The notes below the pieces were generated by a model. That model was not told the DNA's origin and searched no databases. It saw nothing but the letters and a program-made list of their open reading frames with translations. A stretch of 64,000 nt of DNA from positions 62,001-126,000 of the forward strand of contig VWZF01000458.1 in the NCBI GenBank assembly GCA_013396755.1, given 5' to 3'. This stretch comes from Sclerurus mexicanus. Lineage: Eukaryota; Chordata; Aves; Passeriformes; Furnariidae. Both the position numbers and the translations under genes were made by a program. How positions within the stretch are numbered: the first letter of the stretch is position 1; each line of letters opens with the position of its first letter. Below are positions 12,401 to 26,000 of this stretch, piece after piece.

Positions 12401-14890
12401 GGATCCATCAATGAAACTGAGTAAGTTTCCTTGTAGAAACTCAAGTGATCAGGTGTGAAATAACAGTCACTAGAAATAGGTCATCTTTCTCTTTTCATGA
12501 ATCTTTTCAGGTTTTTTAGCTAAATGTCTTGTGTGATTGCAGTGCAAAGGAGGTGATCAAATACATTTCTTGTTTTGTTTTTTTTTTTAAATTCTGCTAC
12601 CTATGGATTTTTGTGTTTCAGAAGTGGATAGAAGAAAACCAGAGCTGCAGCATGCCAGTTGTTTTCTGGCAGCCAGTCTCACAAAGAAGAGTAGCATAAA
12701 GAAATGTGTATATAACACATTTTTGTTTCCTAGCATGGAAAGAATCAAATTTCAGAAGTGCAGGTTTGAGAGGGATCATCTTTAACTTTTGTTTATTCTT
12801 GGAGAGAAAACCATGTTTGTCACCACATGCCTGTCTAAAATTCCTTGTGTTTTCTACTTTACTGTTATAGAACAGAAGGAATAAGAAAAGGTGGTGAGGG
12901 TTTTTTGGTTGGAGTTTTGCTTGTTTGTTTGCTTGTTTTTTTAAGTCACAACTTTCAAGTATCTGTGCCTTTAAAACCTGAAAGTAAATTTAACTTGCTA
13001 TTTCCTTCACAATATTTCTTCAAGTTGCTAATAAAAAAAGTCTAACTCAGACAGTCTGTGCCCTTATTACTGTGAAGAGATTAATGAACTTTAGCTCTGA
13101 AATACAAAAATAGTTAAATCTACTTTGAGCTAAACTAGTAAGCTCTTTGAGGCATATTGCTGTACAGAAGGGCTAGTTTTGGCTCTAGGTTTTGGTAATA
13201 CATACTGCCAGGACTTTGAAAAATGAGAAAATAGGAACTAAACTTCCCACTGTGCAACTAGAAGTCTGTGATGGTATTATGAAAATACTCACTGTAGCAA
13301 ATGATAGACTTAGGCCTGTCAACAAGTAGTCATGCCTGCCTCTCTACTTCTCCCTAGCACATTATTTTTGAAATACCTAGAAGCAAGCTGATTTAAAGGC
13401 CAGGCAGCTCGGTGGTGTTACTTATGGACATGTCTCAGTGGTGCATTTTGAACAGATGTGTAGTTCCTTCTCCTGTACTTCCACTGTGGTAATGTGTCGC
13501 TAAGCTGGTGCTGACAGATTCCACTTGTTAGCATGGATTTGGCACAGCAGGAGCACAGTCACATTGGGTTTTGCCATTTCAGAGTCCAGGCAGATGAACA
13601 GGGGTCATCTGGGCCTGCAGTGTGTAGAAACTCTAATGTCCTTCTATGCATTGTGTCTGCATCAGAGGAGGTGTCCCGAGGGAAAACATCCTGACAACAG
13701 TTTTGGTCTTGCTCATGCTTATTGCTGCAGTCAACAAAAGCATTAAGCTGGCCAGCTGGGGAGGGATTCCCTGCTAATATAAATGCAAATAAGGAGAATT
13801 AAACTGAGAGCTGAAAATAGATTTGCTGCTGCTAGCATAGCACTGGAGCAGTGTTCATTCCTGTCTCTAAAGCATGAGGTAAATGGAAAATACACAATGT
13901 GTGTCTTAGCAGAGCTAAGGATTTCTTGTCTTTGCAAATTAGATACCATCATCTCGATCTGTAGAGTATAGTTAGGACTTGTGTGTTTTAGAAATCTTTC
14001 ACAGTAAGTTATCAGAATTTGTACCTTCAGGAATGCACAGACACAGTCATGACTTTGCTGTCACTTGTAAAAAGTGTCTTTCACAGTATAGCAAGAATGA
14101 GATTTTAGGTAAATTGAATCATGATATAGAGCAGTATCCAGCTATTCCAAAAGATGGACATTTTACAGCTGCATCTCTGAGGTTCTTGTGGAGCTGAAGC
14201 AGAACAGTAACCTTGTATTTTCCCTGAGTAGTTTCATCTGTTGAATTTAGGATGTTATGTGCTTGTGCATATAGTGCTGTGGTAAACAGGATCATGGCAC
14301 TGAAATGACTGAAAAATACTCCATATCTGTATTTATGCACAGTTTTCTGATTTCATCCACTGCAGAGCCCCAAGACTAGCTAAACAGGAAAGAACTAATT
14401 TGATTGGCATTGCCACTGAGTAAAACACCTATGAATGTGGCATAAATGCATTTATTTGTAGATAGAGACTCTGAATAGAAGTGATAGTAGTCTGTTAATC
14501 TAGAAACAAAAGCAATGGGTAATTAAGGTTTGGGGAAGCCAGCTTCCTGGCTGTTTAAGTAATCTCATCCAGCCCTTTCCCATGTAAAATAGACTTAATT
14601 TTGCCTTGTTTTATAGAGTGACAGGGTGAAAACATGAGACACTTGATTTGGTTTTGAGATCTGGCAATCATGTGCTGGGATTTCCCTTGCCAAGTGAGAA
14701 AACAAATTCATAAAGGCTTATTTTTATTTATTACTGCTCTACATAATTTGGATCATGGAATAAGATTATTTTGATAAACTCAGGTTTGAGGGATTTGACT
14801 GTTTGTCCCTAAGTGGTACATTGTCCTAAAAAGGACATCAGTGATTCTATACCAATATTTACCAATACTGTCAAATTCAAAAGCAGCCTT

Positions 14891-15053
14891 CAGAGAGATT
14901 GTGAACTTTCCATGGTTGGAGCTGTTCAAGGCCAGGCTGGATGGATCTTTAAATAACCAGATCTAGTGGAAGGTTCCCTGCCCACGGCAGAGGGGTTGAA
15001 ACTAGATGATCTTTAAGGTTCTTGCCAACCCTAACCATTCTGTGATTCCATGA
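14891..15053 (+). mobile_element. CR1 LINE, 3' end fragment
   Basis: The segment matches the 3' end of avian CR1: GTTCAAGGCCAGGCTGGATG, then the CTGCCCACGGCAGAGGGGTT hairpin region and the closing ATTCTGTGATTCCATGA. It is 5'-truncated, as is usual for CR1, and lies in sense orientation in the first intron. Confidence 0.9.
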
Positions 15054-16822
15054 ATAAAATTTACATGAAGCTTCAGGCATATCAAAACTAGGGAAGTCAT
15101 GCTTATGGAACTTAAAACCATTTAAAACCCATTTGTTGGGGTTTTTTTCTGCATAAACTGCAAATAGCATAGACTTGACAAAATGATCAGGTTCTACAAC
15201 TAATGGTCCTGTTAGGCTAGCTTACCCAGAGATCTGTCAACATCATTCCTGTTCCCCTTTTTCTCCAAAGCTTCAAGAAAAAAATCACTTTTCCCAAGTG
15301 CTTAGAAATCACAGATCTGCATATTTTTAAGCTCTTCAGATTCAAGTTGGGATGCTATAATGGTTTTCCTGTTATAAAGAAAAGAAAGGCACCATTATGG
15401 AAGATAAGATTATGAGTCTGTGCAACATGCAAAGATACTTGAGCTCCTCACGTCTCCTCAGCTGTCCAACTCCATCAAACATGTTGTATTGCTACAAATT
15501 TCTTAGCAATTGCAGGCATACTTTTGGGGAAAGAAGACCCAACACCCAAAAAGCAACAAAAAAGAATAAAGCAATTTCAGAATTTCTTCCTCTTGGTGTT
15601 GAATTTCCTGCCTGAAAACCCACGCCGGCGAAAACTCAGCCGTTATCCAGATCTGAGTCTCAATTCCAGTAGGTATTAATGGTGGAGACTATAATGTGAG
15701 AGTCTTTCAAGCTGTAATATGAAGACGTCGTGATTTATGTGACTTTTCTTTACAAATGCTGACTGTAAAAAATGTGCCATGACTGTTGTACCTGAAATTG
15801 TCAACATAGAGCTTGAAAACTCATCCCGCAGGGAATGTCTTTTGTGAATCACTGAAAAGGAAAGCAATGAAGCTGTGTAAAGTATGAGTGACAGTGATGA
15901 TTCATAGCTTCTGATTAAAGTAATGCAGGAGATGTTGTGCAACGGTATGCAGACAGCAGCATTGATATGGAAATGCAAAAATATTACAAAGTAAATTCCA
16001 AAGCAATTTTCAGCCAGGTTTTAAGCACCAAAGTAACTGAGAATATGCTCACCTTTGAGGTAATTTTAATTATTTGTGGAGATATGTTTTTTATGGATTG
16101 TTATTTTGCTGTTTCTTGTTTTCAAAAGTCAAGTGTTTTTCTTCTCCTACAGAATCTAGTACTTCTAGAAATGTGACTTTTATTTCCCTCTCTGTTATTT
16201 TTCAGGGAAATATTTCCTGTCACTTACCAACGTTGAAATAGATGCTGAGAAGTGGAAAACATGTTGGAAACAATTGGTAATTTTTTTAATTTGTGTCACA
16301 GTATTTTTGTGGCCAAATCAAGTGTGCATGGTAGATTTGGGTTATTGCTATAAACTGCTGAAAGAGGTTTTGAAAAAAATATCAGTTGTGCTTAGAAATG
16401 CGTGTTGTGTTTGTGTTTTTTTATTTCAAAACAGGTGTACAGTGATTAGTGTATATGATTTTTAGCCTGTTGTCTTGATTTCATTGCTTTAATCTTTACT
16501 TGAAAGACATGAAAAAGACAAATGTTTCCGACTATTTATGTCACTTTGTATTTACAGTGGTCTATAGCCACAGTTCCTGTAACAGAATTTTAATGAAGGC
16601 TTTTTCACTTTTTAACACAGTTCTTGATGGACAAAAATGTAATTTTTGTTGACTTCTGTTTTGTGCTCTGTCTCTGTCTTCTACTTCATTAGACGTGTTT
16701 GGGCTGGGATTTTTGTTCAGAACTGAGACATTCAAGTCCTCTCTAGTTTGAGCAGTAAAGAAGGTTATATTTAAACCTGTTACTTGCTTGTATGTGGCTG
16801 TTTCTGGACTGCTACTGACTAG

Positions 16823-17007
16823 GAATGATTATCGCCGCAGATACACATCGGGCCCTCCAGGCCATGGATCGCTTACAGGCAAAACTTCGGGATCGAGGTG
16901 ACATTGCAAACGAGGAGAAACTGAGCTTATTAAAATCAGTGCTGCAGAGTCCTCTCTTTAATCAAATTCTGAACCTTCAGACTTCTGTTCAACAACTGAG
17001 AGATCAG
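16823..17007 (+). CDS. MPDZ: MPDZ coding exon 1: start codon and L27 domain
   Basis: The ATG at 16825 opens 61 codons that align without gaps with the N-terminus of mammalian MPDZ. The residues RALQAMDRLQAKLRDRGD and the LSLLKSVLQSPLFNQIL stretch are the L27 helices. In this family the L27 domain binds the L27N domain of PALS1. An in-frame TGA at 16816 and a likely acceptor AG at 16821-16822 place the start only two bases into the exon, so the 5' UTR must come from an upstream exon. The exon ends at CAG before GTAGGA, phase 0. Confidence 0.94.
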
Positions 17008-20000
17008 GTAGGAAAAACCGCCTTGCAGGTGCAAGGGAAAAACTGCTAAGGTGGTGCAAAAATGTCTGTCTGTTGAACAGTGAAATCAAATAGCTTAAAC
17101 TAAACATATGATCCAAAGATAGGGACATACCCCATTGACATTTTTGGGCTTTGTTGATTGATGTTGTATATGTGATTTTTATGTATATGCTCATTACTTA
17201 CAATGTGCAGGATAGGGAAATTGGCGTACTGGGATGTGGGTTTAACGTAATGCTTTTTGTCTCTCCCCCTCAAAAGGAGCATGCTTTCTGTGAGGTCTTA
17301 GGATTTTTTTTTCCTAGGAGCCTTTTATTGTTCTCTTGTGTCTTACCCTGCTAAAATGATAATGCAGAAGGGAGGCTCTGGAATGTTGACTTCAGAAGGA
17401 CATGGAGATCTTATTTTTTCTTGGTATAGGAATAAAAGATCAAAGAGAAGCAAGAGCTCCTGCCTCCATTTTGCTTGCTTAGGGTACTAAGAAAAGTGTT
17501 ACTTTTCTGCTTGTTTTCAGTGAGGGTGAGAAAAGGGTCAGCTGTATTGGCTATATTGACTTTATTATTTGTTACTATAATTTTTTTGTCAGCAGAATAA
17601 GAACTAGAAGAATATAAAATGTAGTCCAGTAACTAAATTCAGACTAAACTGTGTATTTGGCTTTGCAAATAGTTGTTCATATTGACTGCTGCTAGCTGGG
17701 CAGCTCTGGTATGCAGGAATGCTGGAGTGGAAGTATGCAAACTCTGCACATGGACCTTATTGTCAGTGTGGAGCCACATCTGGTCTCTGACTGGACTGTG
17801 GTGGTTAGGTTTCCTCACAATCTTCACACTACTTCAGCCGTGTGGCAGAAGAGCAGAATATGGCCCTTTATTGTTTCTTGTTGATCGTCTCAATGCTATT
17901 TTGCACAGGCAAGAAATTAATTAGAAAGGTGTCCACAGTGCTGTATTAATCCCCATGTTTTTCAGCTTTTGCCTGTTTAATATTTAGACACTTGATGACA
18001 TTGGAGTGATTTAAAAAAATCGAATAAAAAAACCGGTCCTGAAGGTTTGTTTGCTTTGCTAGTTGAAAATGAGAATTTAACACTGACACTTAAGAATTTG
18101 TGTGAATTATGTAGTGAAGATCCTGGGAACACAGAGTGAGAAATGAGTGTGCCTGCAACATTGGTGGGAATTTGGTGAAAAGGTAAATTAATTTTTCACT
18201 TCTGAGCATTAGCTGTGAAATTAAAGGATGGTTATCTTTTTAAATACAGTTGCCTAATTTAGAAAAATGAAGGAGCTGATACTCCTTATGTAACTAGATG
18301 GGTAATTTAAGACATACATCTTAAAAAGCAAATAACAATTTTACCTTCTCTCCTGACCCTGCAGGTTTATCCGTGCAGTAACTTCGGTGACCAGTGCATG
18401 TTGCATGATACATAACCTGTCTAGTTAGCAAGAAAGCTATTTGAATGTGAATTTCCTTTTTGATGTGTGCTTATATGAATGCTTATATACATAAATGTGT
18501 GTTTCTGGACTTCTTAGATTTGTGTCAGCTCTTCATTCTATATTTTCTGTGTAGAATCATTTCATCCCTGTCTGTTTTTTTCTTTGCATTATTTCAGTAT
18601 TTACAAAGCATACTGAAACTAAGAATAAAAGCATGAAATAGGCAGTCATGTTAAAAAAAAATTGTACTTTTTTGTATTTTCAAAGGCTCAGTTTTGAGGA
18701 CTCTCTTCTTGTGACTGACAGGGTACTGTGCTCTTGAAACTCTTAAACTACAGGTTGATGAAAACTGCAGGGTGTGCGAATAGCGAGCAGGCTTTTTGGC
18801 CAAGCCATGTCAGACTGAGAAAGGAGACAAGTTGTTCCCCAAGCACTTGCGCTCAGAGCAGTGTTTGAAACAGGATGACATGTGGTGCTGAGCTGTGCAA
18901 TGATGACATGGTGCAGTCTCTACCCACTCGAGATTAGGATGGCTAATTTTTTTCTCTCTTTAATGATGAACTGCAATGACTATTCTCAAGGTGAAGTGTG
19001 ACAGTCTATTTAAGCTGCTCCTGTATTTTTAGTTAAGCTTTTAAAGAGCTTCAAGGCTATTGCAAAATTATCAGGAGAAGGCCATCTTTTACGATAGTAT
19101 TGGCTGAAAGAGAGGATGGGAGCAGAGAAGCCAGAATGGCAATTTACTTTCTAAGACAGATTCCTTGCAAGTATTCCAGCAGAACTATGTTATGCAGTGA
19201 GACTTCGCTGTGGGCCTGTAGTGGCCTCAATACATCTGAGAGTAAAATGTATTACTGGCTTGAGGCACTATGTCTGGAAGGCCCAGAAGTGATAGTGAAA
19301 GCCCTGCCTTCTGTTTGTGCAGTGTGTGGACTGAGTGTATGTTACTTTATCTGAATGTTGGTGACGCATGATGCTAAAGTCAGCAAATCTGATGCTTTGG
19401 TATTTATTGGTAGGTGCTTTAATTTTTTTTATTCCTTAAACAAGCAAGCAGGATTTGTTTGCACTGCACAACTGTCAATGTGAAGTTAAGAACTGAAGTA
19501 AAAAAGTCAAAGCACAGCTAAGGGCTTTTTTTGAGAAATACTGTTTTGACTTCACCAGTCACTTGAGCTGAGAAGCACTGAAGGAAACAGGTTTTTTTTC
19601 TGTCGCTTTCTGTCCTTATTCTTCAGTGAATGCTTGTTTTCTCATGTTGAAGAACAGTCTTGTTTGAAGATAAGGAAGTAACCAAGAAAAAAAGAAAAGC
19701 AGAGATTGTGTTTTGAACTTTTCAGGGTTTTTCTTCTTTATACAATATTTTAAAGAAAATACTCAGACCATCCTAGCATTCTTCTCCTGTTTCTCTTTCT
19801 TTCCTTTTTGTCTTTGCCTTGTCCATCCAGCTCCTCCTCCTCNNNNNNNNNNNNNNNNNNATTCCTCAGATTTTTTTTTTTCAGTTGTGAGTTTGACCAT
19901 AGTTTTTCCTTCACAGTGTAGTGCTGGGCTTAGTTGGGATAGCTGAGTGTCAGTGCTACAGAGGATTAGGGAGAAAGTGATAAATTGTGTCTTTTCATAT

Positions 20001-23000
20001 TGCCTGTGAACACTCCCTTAACTCTGTGGTCTGCACAACTAGAGATGTTCAATTCACATTCTTAACCCCATTCACCAGCAACCTGTTTACTCAAGTGTTT
20101 TGAAATGAAGTGCTCCTTAGAAATGCTAGTTTGGGGATCTGCTTCACTCACCCGGAAGATGGAGACATAAAGGTGTAACCAGTAGAGTGGTGCTGGTGCC
20201 ATTACCTGTTCTGGGACCCCAGCGGCTTTCTCCGTCGGGTGGGGGGCACCTGACAAGTGCTGGGCTTGCATGGCCTCCAAATTGCACTTCTCTTCGTGGC
20301 TTTCAGTGTGAACGGTCTTGCAGCTGACCTGTTTGCTACTCAGGGTTCTTGCAGTCAGGTGAAATACTGCCCTGTGCTTCTTGGAGTGTTCAAGGGCCAG
20401 TGCTCAATGGCTGAAGTGCAGAAACACTGAAAATTTGTTCTTATTCAGGTTGAGACTTAGAAATGTTGAGGACATTGCTTTAAATGTTGATGCACTGCAG
20501 ACATGGCTTCTGTAGTTCCTTTTTTGTTAGAAAAGTATTTCTAGCAACTGCATGTAAACAGTATATGATTCCATTTAGCATGTATCTGTGTGACTGTAAC
20601 ATTAGTTTTATCATGCTCAGTGGTATTTTTGATTTTTTGTCTTATGCAAATTATGTCCACTTTGAAGATACTACATACAGTACAGAGGAAGCCGATCAAG
20701 GAAGATTAGCATAAAGCAGATTATAAAGCATAGCAATATTTCTTCATATGGTACTTATGCAATCACAGTGCTATAAAGCTACTGCTTGATGGAATTATGA
20801 TGAATTTATTACTGCAATGTAGTGAATTTATAAGTTACGAAAAATATTTCATCCAACCATAAGGGCATCATCATTTTAAGATTTGCACTTGTGGTTTATT
20901 GCTTCCCCCAGAATGACCCATATCCCTGTTGTTAGCAGGAGTATACACCAGTTCTTCTCAACTTTCTCATGCTATAAGCCTGGATTTCAGGAGTGACAGG
21001 GAAGAGAGTGGTCATCACGTTTCTGCTTGTAATTTGTCTGGGGATTCTGGACTTCTACCTTATATACCATTATAAATGTCATATAAATATATTTTTTAAA
21101 GTATAACCATGTGTGTTTCAGAAGGGGAGATATTGTGAACTATGAGTTTTTTGCACACAAACATCCGCAAAATTTTACTCTGGTAACAGTTTAACGGTTT
21201 TTTCTTGGATTTTTACAAGTCAGACACCACTTTGCGTGAGTGACTTCCTGTGTTAAGCACATCCTCCACTGAAAATGTAGCTGAGCTTGTTGGTGTTGCT
21301 CTCAGTTGCGCTTGATTTGGTTGTGTTCAATACTGTATTGTAGATCTGCTGTTGTACTGAAGTTTTGAGGGGAAGCTTTTAAAGTTCTTGTTAAGCTACT
21401 GTGGGTTGGAGGGTTATTTTTTCCTTTTTCTGATATATGTAGTATGCAACACTTCTTTCAGTGATACCTTGGCCATCATGCAAATAAAACCCATTCATTG
21501 TCTACAGAATAAGGGAGTTATTAGTTATGTCAATGTCTTAGAAAAACATGAACTACCATCTTCTCCTTTGAAAGTCAGAAGGAATGGGAGAGACGAGTCA
21601 ATTGCAGTGATGTCCCAGCTCATACAAGTACGGAGAACAGATGAAATTTCATATGGAGAAGGTGGGCATGATATTGCCAGTTTGAGCAGGATTTGATCAA
21701 TGAAAATACAGTGTAAAACTAAAAAATTAGTTGGCCTGAAGCTACTTCTCTTTTAGCATGGGAATGTGCAAGTTCCCTATCAGAGAGAAAACCATAAATC
21801 CCTAAGGACATTGTCATATCTTAATTGAAGAACTTCAAACTTAAGTACAGAAGAGTATGCCGATATTGGGCAGGTGTTTGTGGAAGTTAAAATGCCTAGC
21901 TAGCCTGCTGTTAAAACATTGCAGATAGTTAAATGTGCTGCCTAATGCAATGAATCCACTGTTACGTAGTACTAGGAGAACATGAATAGATCGTAATACA
22001 GGATGAACACAGAGGGCCCTCTGCATGCTGAAAGTTGTCCTCTATGGGATGCTGAGTGATACAAAAAGTATCTTAAATTCAGGTAAGTTGTATAATGCAA
22101 TTTATCATAAGGGCAGTGTGTCGTTCTCTGTAACCTTTTGTTTTTGATTGTAGTTCCATTTTTGCTTTGGTGTTTACACATACAGGAAGTCTTTTATTGT
22201 CTATTAGAGAAAAGCAGTATCATGATGTAAACACTGCTTGTATCACTCGTATAATTCTAAAAATGTAATCAATTTGTATTACTGTGGCTTGGCATACCTT
22301 TTTCATGCATTGCATCATTTTTCTAAGGCAACTTTCTCCCTGCAACAAGCAGAGGGAGTTCTAGGTTTCTGTAGACAGTCTCAAATTTTGCTTTTAGCAT
22401 TATTGCAGGATTATGCTTCTTTTTGTGATAGAAAATGATTGTGCACTCTATCCAAAGTAGGGAACTTCTGTATTATATTTGTATTATATGGGACTATCAG
22501 TAATATCTGTGACTCTTTCCCTTTTGCCATCCTGAAGGATGAAGCATCAGGAAAGTCATGCCACTTTAAAAGGGCCCCAAGACAGAATAATGCAGTTAGA
22601 ATGGTCCAAATGAAATTAAAGAAATTTCATGTATTTTTCTCTATATGTAATTATATTGACTGGAGTCATATCCACTCTCAGCTGCTAAGCCTTGCCCATT
22701 TAGTGTGAAATTACCACTCCAAAAGCTGCATCAAAGTGTTTATGTGAGCTCTTACTAATTGACATTGGGTAAAAACAATAGATTTTGTTCATACTGTGCT
22801 GTTCTTTGTTAGGCTAGCTCTGCTGGCTTTGCTTGAGCAAGTGCTTAGTTCTGTAGTAACTCCTTTAACCAAGAGTGTTCTGAGGATGGTAACCTTCAGC
22901 AGAAAGGGTAACTAAGGGCTGTTTTCTGGAACAAGCACTGCAATTGAGAAAATGAACTTGTATCTATGATTTATTAACATTTGTGATATCAGACACATAT

Positions 23001-26000
23001 GTTGCAGCCTTTGAGTGCACATGAAAGGTAGTTTGGATTTGCATCTCGTATACTCTTAGGCTGCTTTATCTTGCTGTAGAAATGTAAAAGTGTTGTTAAA
23101 TAGAAACAGTTAAGACTGGTGAATTGCAGTGGTGTTAGATAAGTGTTAGATACTCCTAGGATTAATAGCTTTACCTATGACAATTTTTTTGTGGGAAGAA
23201 ATGTAACAGCAGGATGTACAAGAAGATTTGAAAGTGGAGAACAAGAAATAAAGCACATAATAGACCAAGTTCAGGTATGTACTTTTATATATAGAAATGG
23301 AGGACATTGGGAAGGTGGAAGTGAATTAACCTATTATATAGCCTCATGCAGGTAGTAAATGTAGTATGTCATTGTCTTCACTAGTTTCAAATCTGTTCAT
23401 ACAATGTAAGGGGAAATTTTGTCTTCCCAGAAGGGTAGAATTTGGTTATGTCTCTGGATGTTGTTACATGTAATGAACATGGCTTGTGTACCTGTGCTTT
23501 ACAGGCTTGCTGATGTGAATGTATGTGGTTAAAGAAAGTGCATATGTGCACATTTTAGGCATTATGATTTGTTTGAAACACAACCCAATTGATTCTTCAC
23601 AAATATGGACAACAGAACATAATCAATGTGTTATGGCAGTAGCTTGACTTCCAAACATACAGATTTTCCTCTTTGTAGTTTTTTATGGATTTGAAACTGC
23701 AGTATTGTGTTTAGTGTGCCAGGCAAGTATGAAACAAATCTATGCAGCGTATAATGGTTCATGTTGACAGTCAACAGGCAAGTGGGACAAGAGCCAAATG
23801 AGGGTTTTTTTTATCTGAGCTGTGTATCACCAGCAGCCTTTCATTAGTTTGGTTGGCAGAGACTTGCTTGAAAAGAGGTAATTTACTATGTCTGTGTAAA
23901 ATGGAGAATTTTCTTATTTCCTTTTCTGTTCTAGGAGAATTGTATTGTCAAGTCTGTCTGTGTAAAGGTGCAGTTATGATTTTCAGATCAGCCTGGTGGT
24001 TTCAGACTTGTTCAGCAATTTTGTATTTCATTCTAGCACATGTAGGTTAGTTACATTGGTAGCTGTAGTGCATAGTGGTGCAGAAACCCTGACCAGTGAA
24101 ATTTGTTCTCTATGTAGCTGGTGAGGTTTCTTCTGTTTTCATCAATATACACATACTTTTTTTTGTTTCTTGTAAAATAATTGATAAAATTGTTTTTTTC
24201 CCCTTGGTTTTGTTGTTTTGTTTTGGTGGGTTTTTTTTAGTACTGATACTGTAGAAGAACCTTGTTCATATTTGCTTACCACTGTGATGGAATATGTCAA
24301 GATGCTATGCTGATAGGAACAAATGAATTTAAGGCAGAGTATGGAAAATAAGTTTGGATTGTTCTCATCAATTTCTGTGTTTTATGCTGGTAGTTCAGAA
24401 CTTTACATTGATAATAAATAAGATAATTTTTCTTCTTAAAATGTCTTTTTAAAATTGCAGATTGAAATTTCAAGTACTTTTAACAATCGACTTATTATGA
24501 TGTCCTTACATAAGCAGGAAGTTTCTGCTGTGTCTATAAATCTGTGTTGCCATCAATTATTTTACAGGTAAACATTGCACCTTCCATACATGCCACTGAT
24601 GAATTCCCTCAGCTTCTCCATCATGGTGTGAACATGGGGTCCTTGCCACTTAATGAGTCATATTTGTTAGCTCAGCAGAATGGCAGCCCAGCTAATGTGC
24701 TAGAAGCATCGATGAGATCTATTACTCCTCAAATTAATGGGAAGTCCTCTAGTGATGACTTTGAGCAGCTGATCAGAAACATGTCCCAGGTAAACCTGTC
24801 TTAAGGTAACCACAAAATGTGGATTACTGATTATCTGATGTTTAAAATACATGTATGTTTAATTGAAAGCAGTTGAGTAATTACAGAAACCAGAGCTCCC
24901 TTGTTATATAAAAGTAACATTTTAATTTGAGGAACAATTGGTAAATGAGAAAACAGATGAAAAAGTGGCTTGATCTTGTCACTGTTGAGTTGCTGTCTTC
25001 AGCTGGCTGGTGTGTGTCTCACAGACCAGCATCCCATTATCTTTCTATGTTCATTGTAGAACTGCCACTCTGTGCATGAAGGAGATAGTTTGTCAGAGCA
25101 CGCTCTTGTAAACGTAATTAATGAAATCTAGTTCTGTGACTTTCTTGGAAATAAAATGGAAAATTCTTTTTTGGCCTTGCTGTGTAATCTTGCTATTTTC
25201 CTGTAGCAGGCAGAAGTGGTATACCAGTGCCTAGAGTGGATGGAGTGGGAAATGCCGAGGAATATATTCTAGGATTTTCCTAGTAAATCTGTAATAGAGC
25301 CTGATAGGAGAAGTATGTTGCTGTTCTGGAGAGCCTTTTACATAGTTCTACTTCTTTCATCTTTCTGAAATTCATCCCATTTTTCTAGTTTTGCTTGAAA
25401 GGTGACCTGTATCTTCTAAAACGTTAGGCTCACTGCTGAGCCTAAACTGTATATTTAGTTGTTGTTCCCTGATTTCCTTTTCTGGGCTGTTTAGTCTTTA
25501 TTTATGAAATCTTTTCTGTATAATAGGAAAAAATCAGAACTGAACAGCTATATTTCAGTTATTAGTTTGTGTAGTCTTGCGCAACAGTAGCTGTCAAATT
25601 AGAAACTAATTTCCAAGCTTTTTACAACATTATTATTGCTTTTCAATATTTTTAACCTTTGTTCATTTTTAACCTTTTAATATTTGTACCCTTTTTATAA
25701 CTTCTGCTGAACAGGGTCGTCTTGTTGAGACAATTGAACTTATTAAACCTCTAAGTGGTGGTCTGGGCTTCAGTGTTGTGGGACTCAAGAGTGAAAACAG
25801 GGGAGAACTAGGAATATTTGTGCAAGAAATCCAGGAGGGAAGTGTGGCACATAGGTAAGATTACTATTGGAGTATTTTACTAAACAATGTGGTAATGTGA
25901 CAGTGAAATTTAGTTGTGTTACTGCTGTTATTTTTGTGGTACAAGGGCATGTTTCTCTCATATTCTAAGTATCATTGCAGATGTAAAATAACACTACAAT

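Larger units (their letters stand above)
9061..16822 (+). other. MPDZ: First MPDZ intron (if exon 1 lies in the CpG island)
   Basis: This is non-coding sequence between the island and the start-codon exon. It contains the CR1 fragment at 14,891 and a 20-bp duplication. The open frames are short and have no domain signature. Confidence 0.7.
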
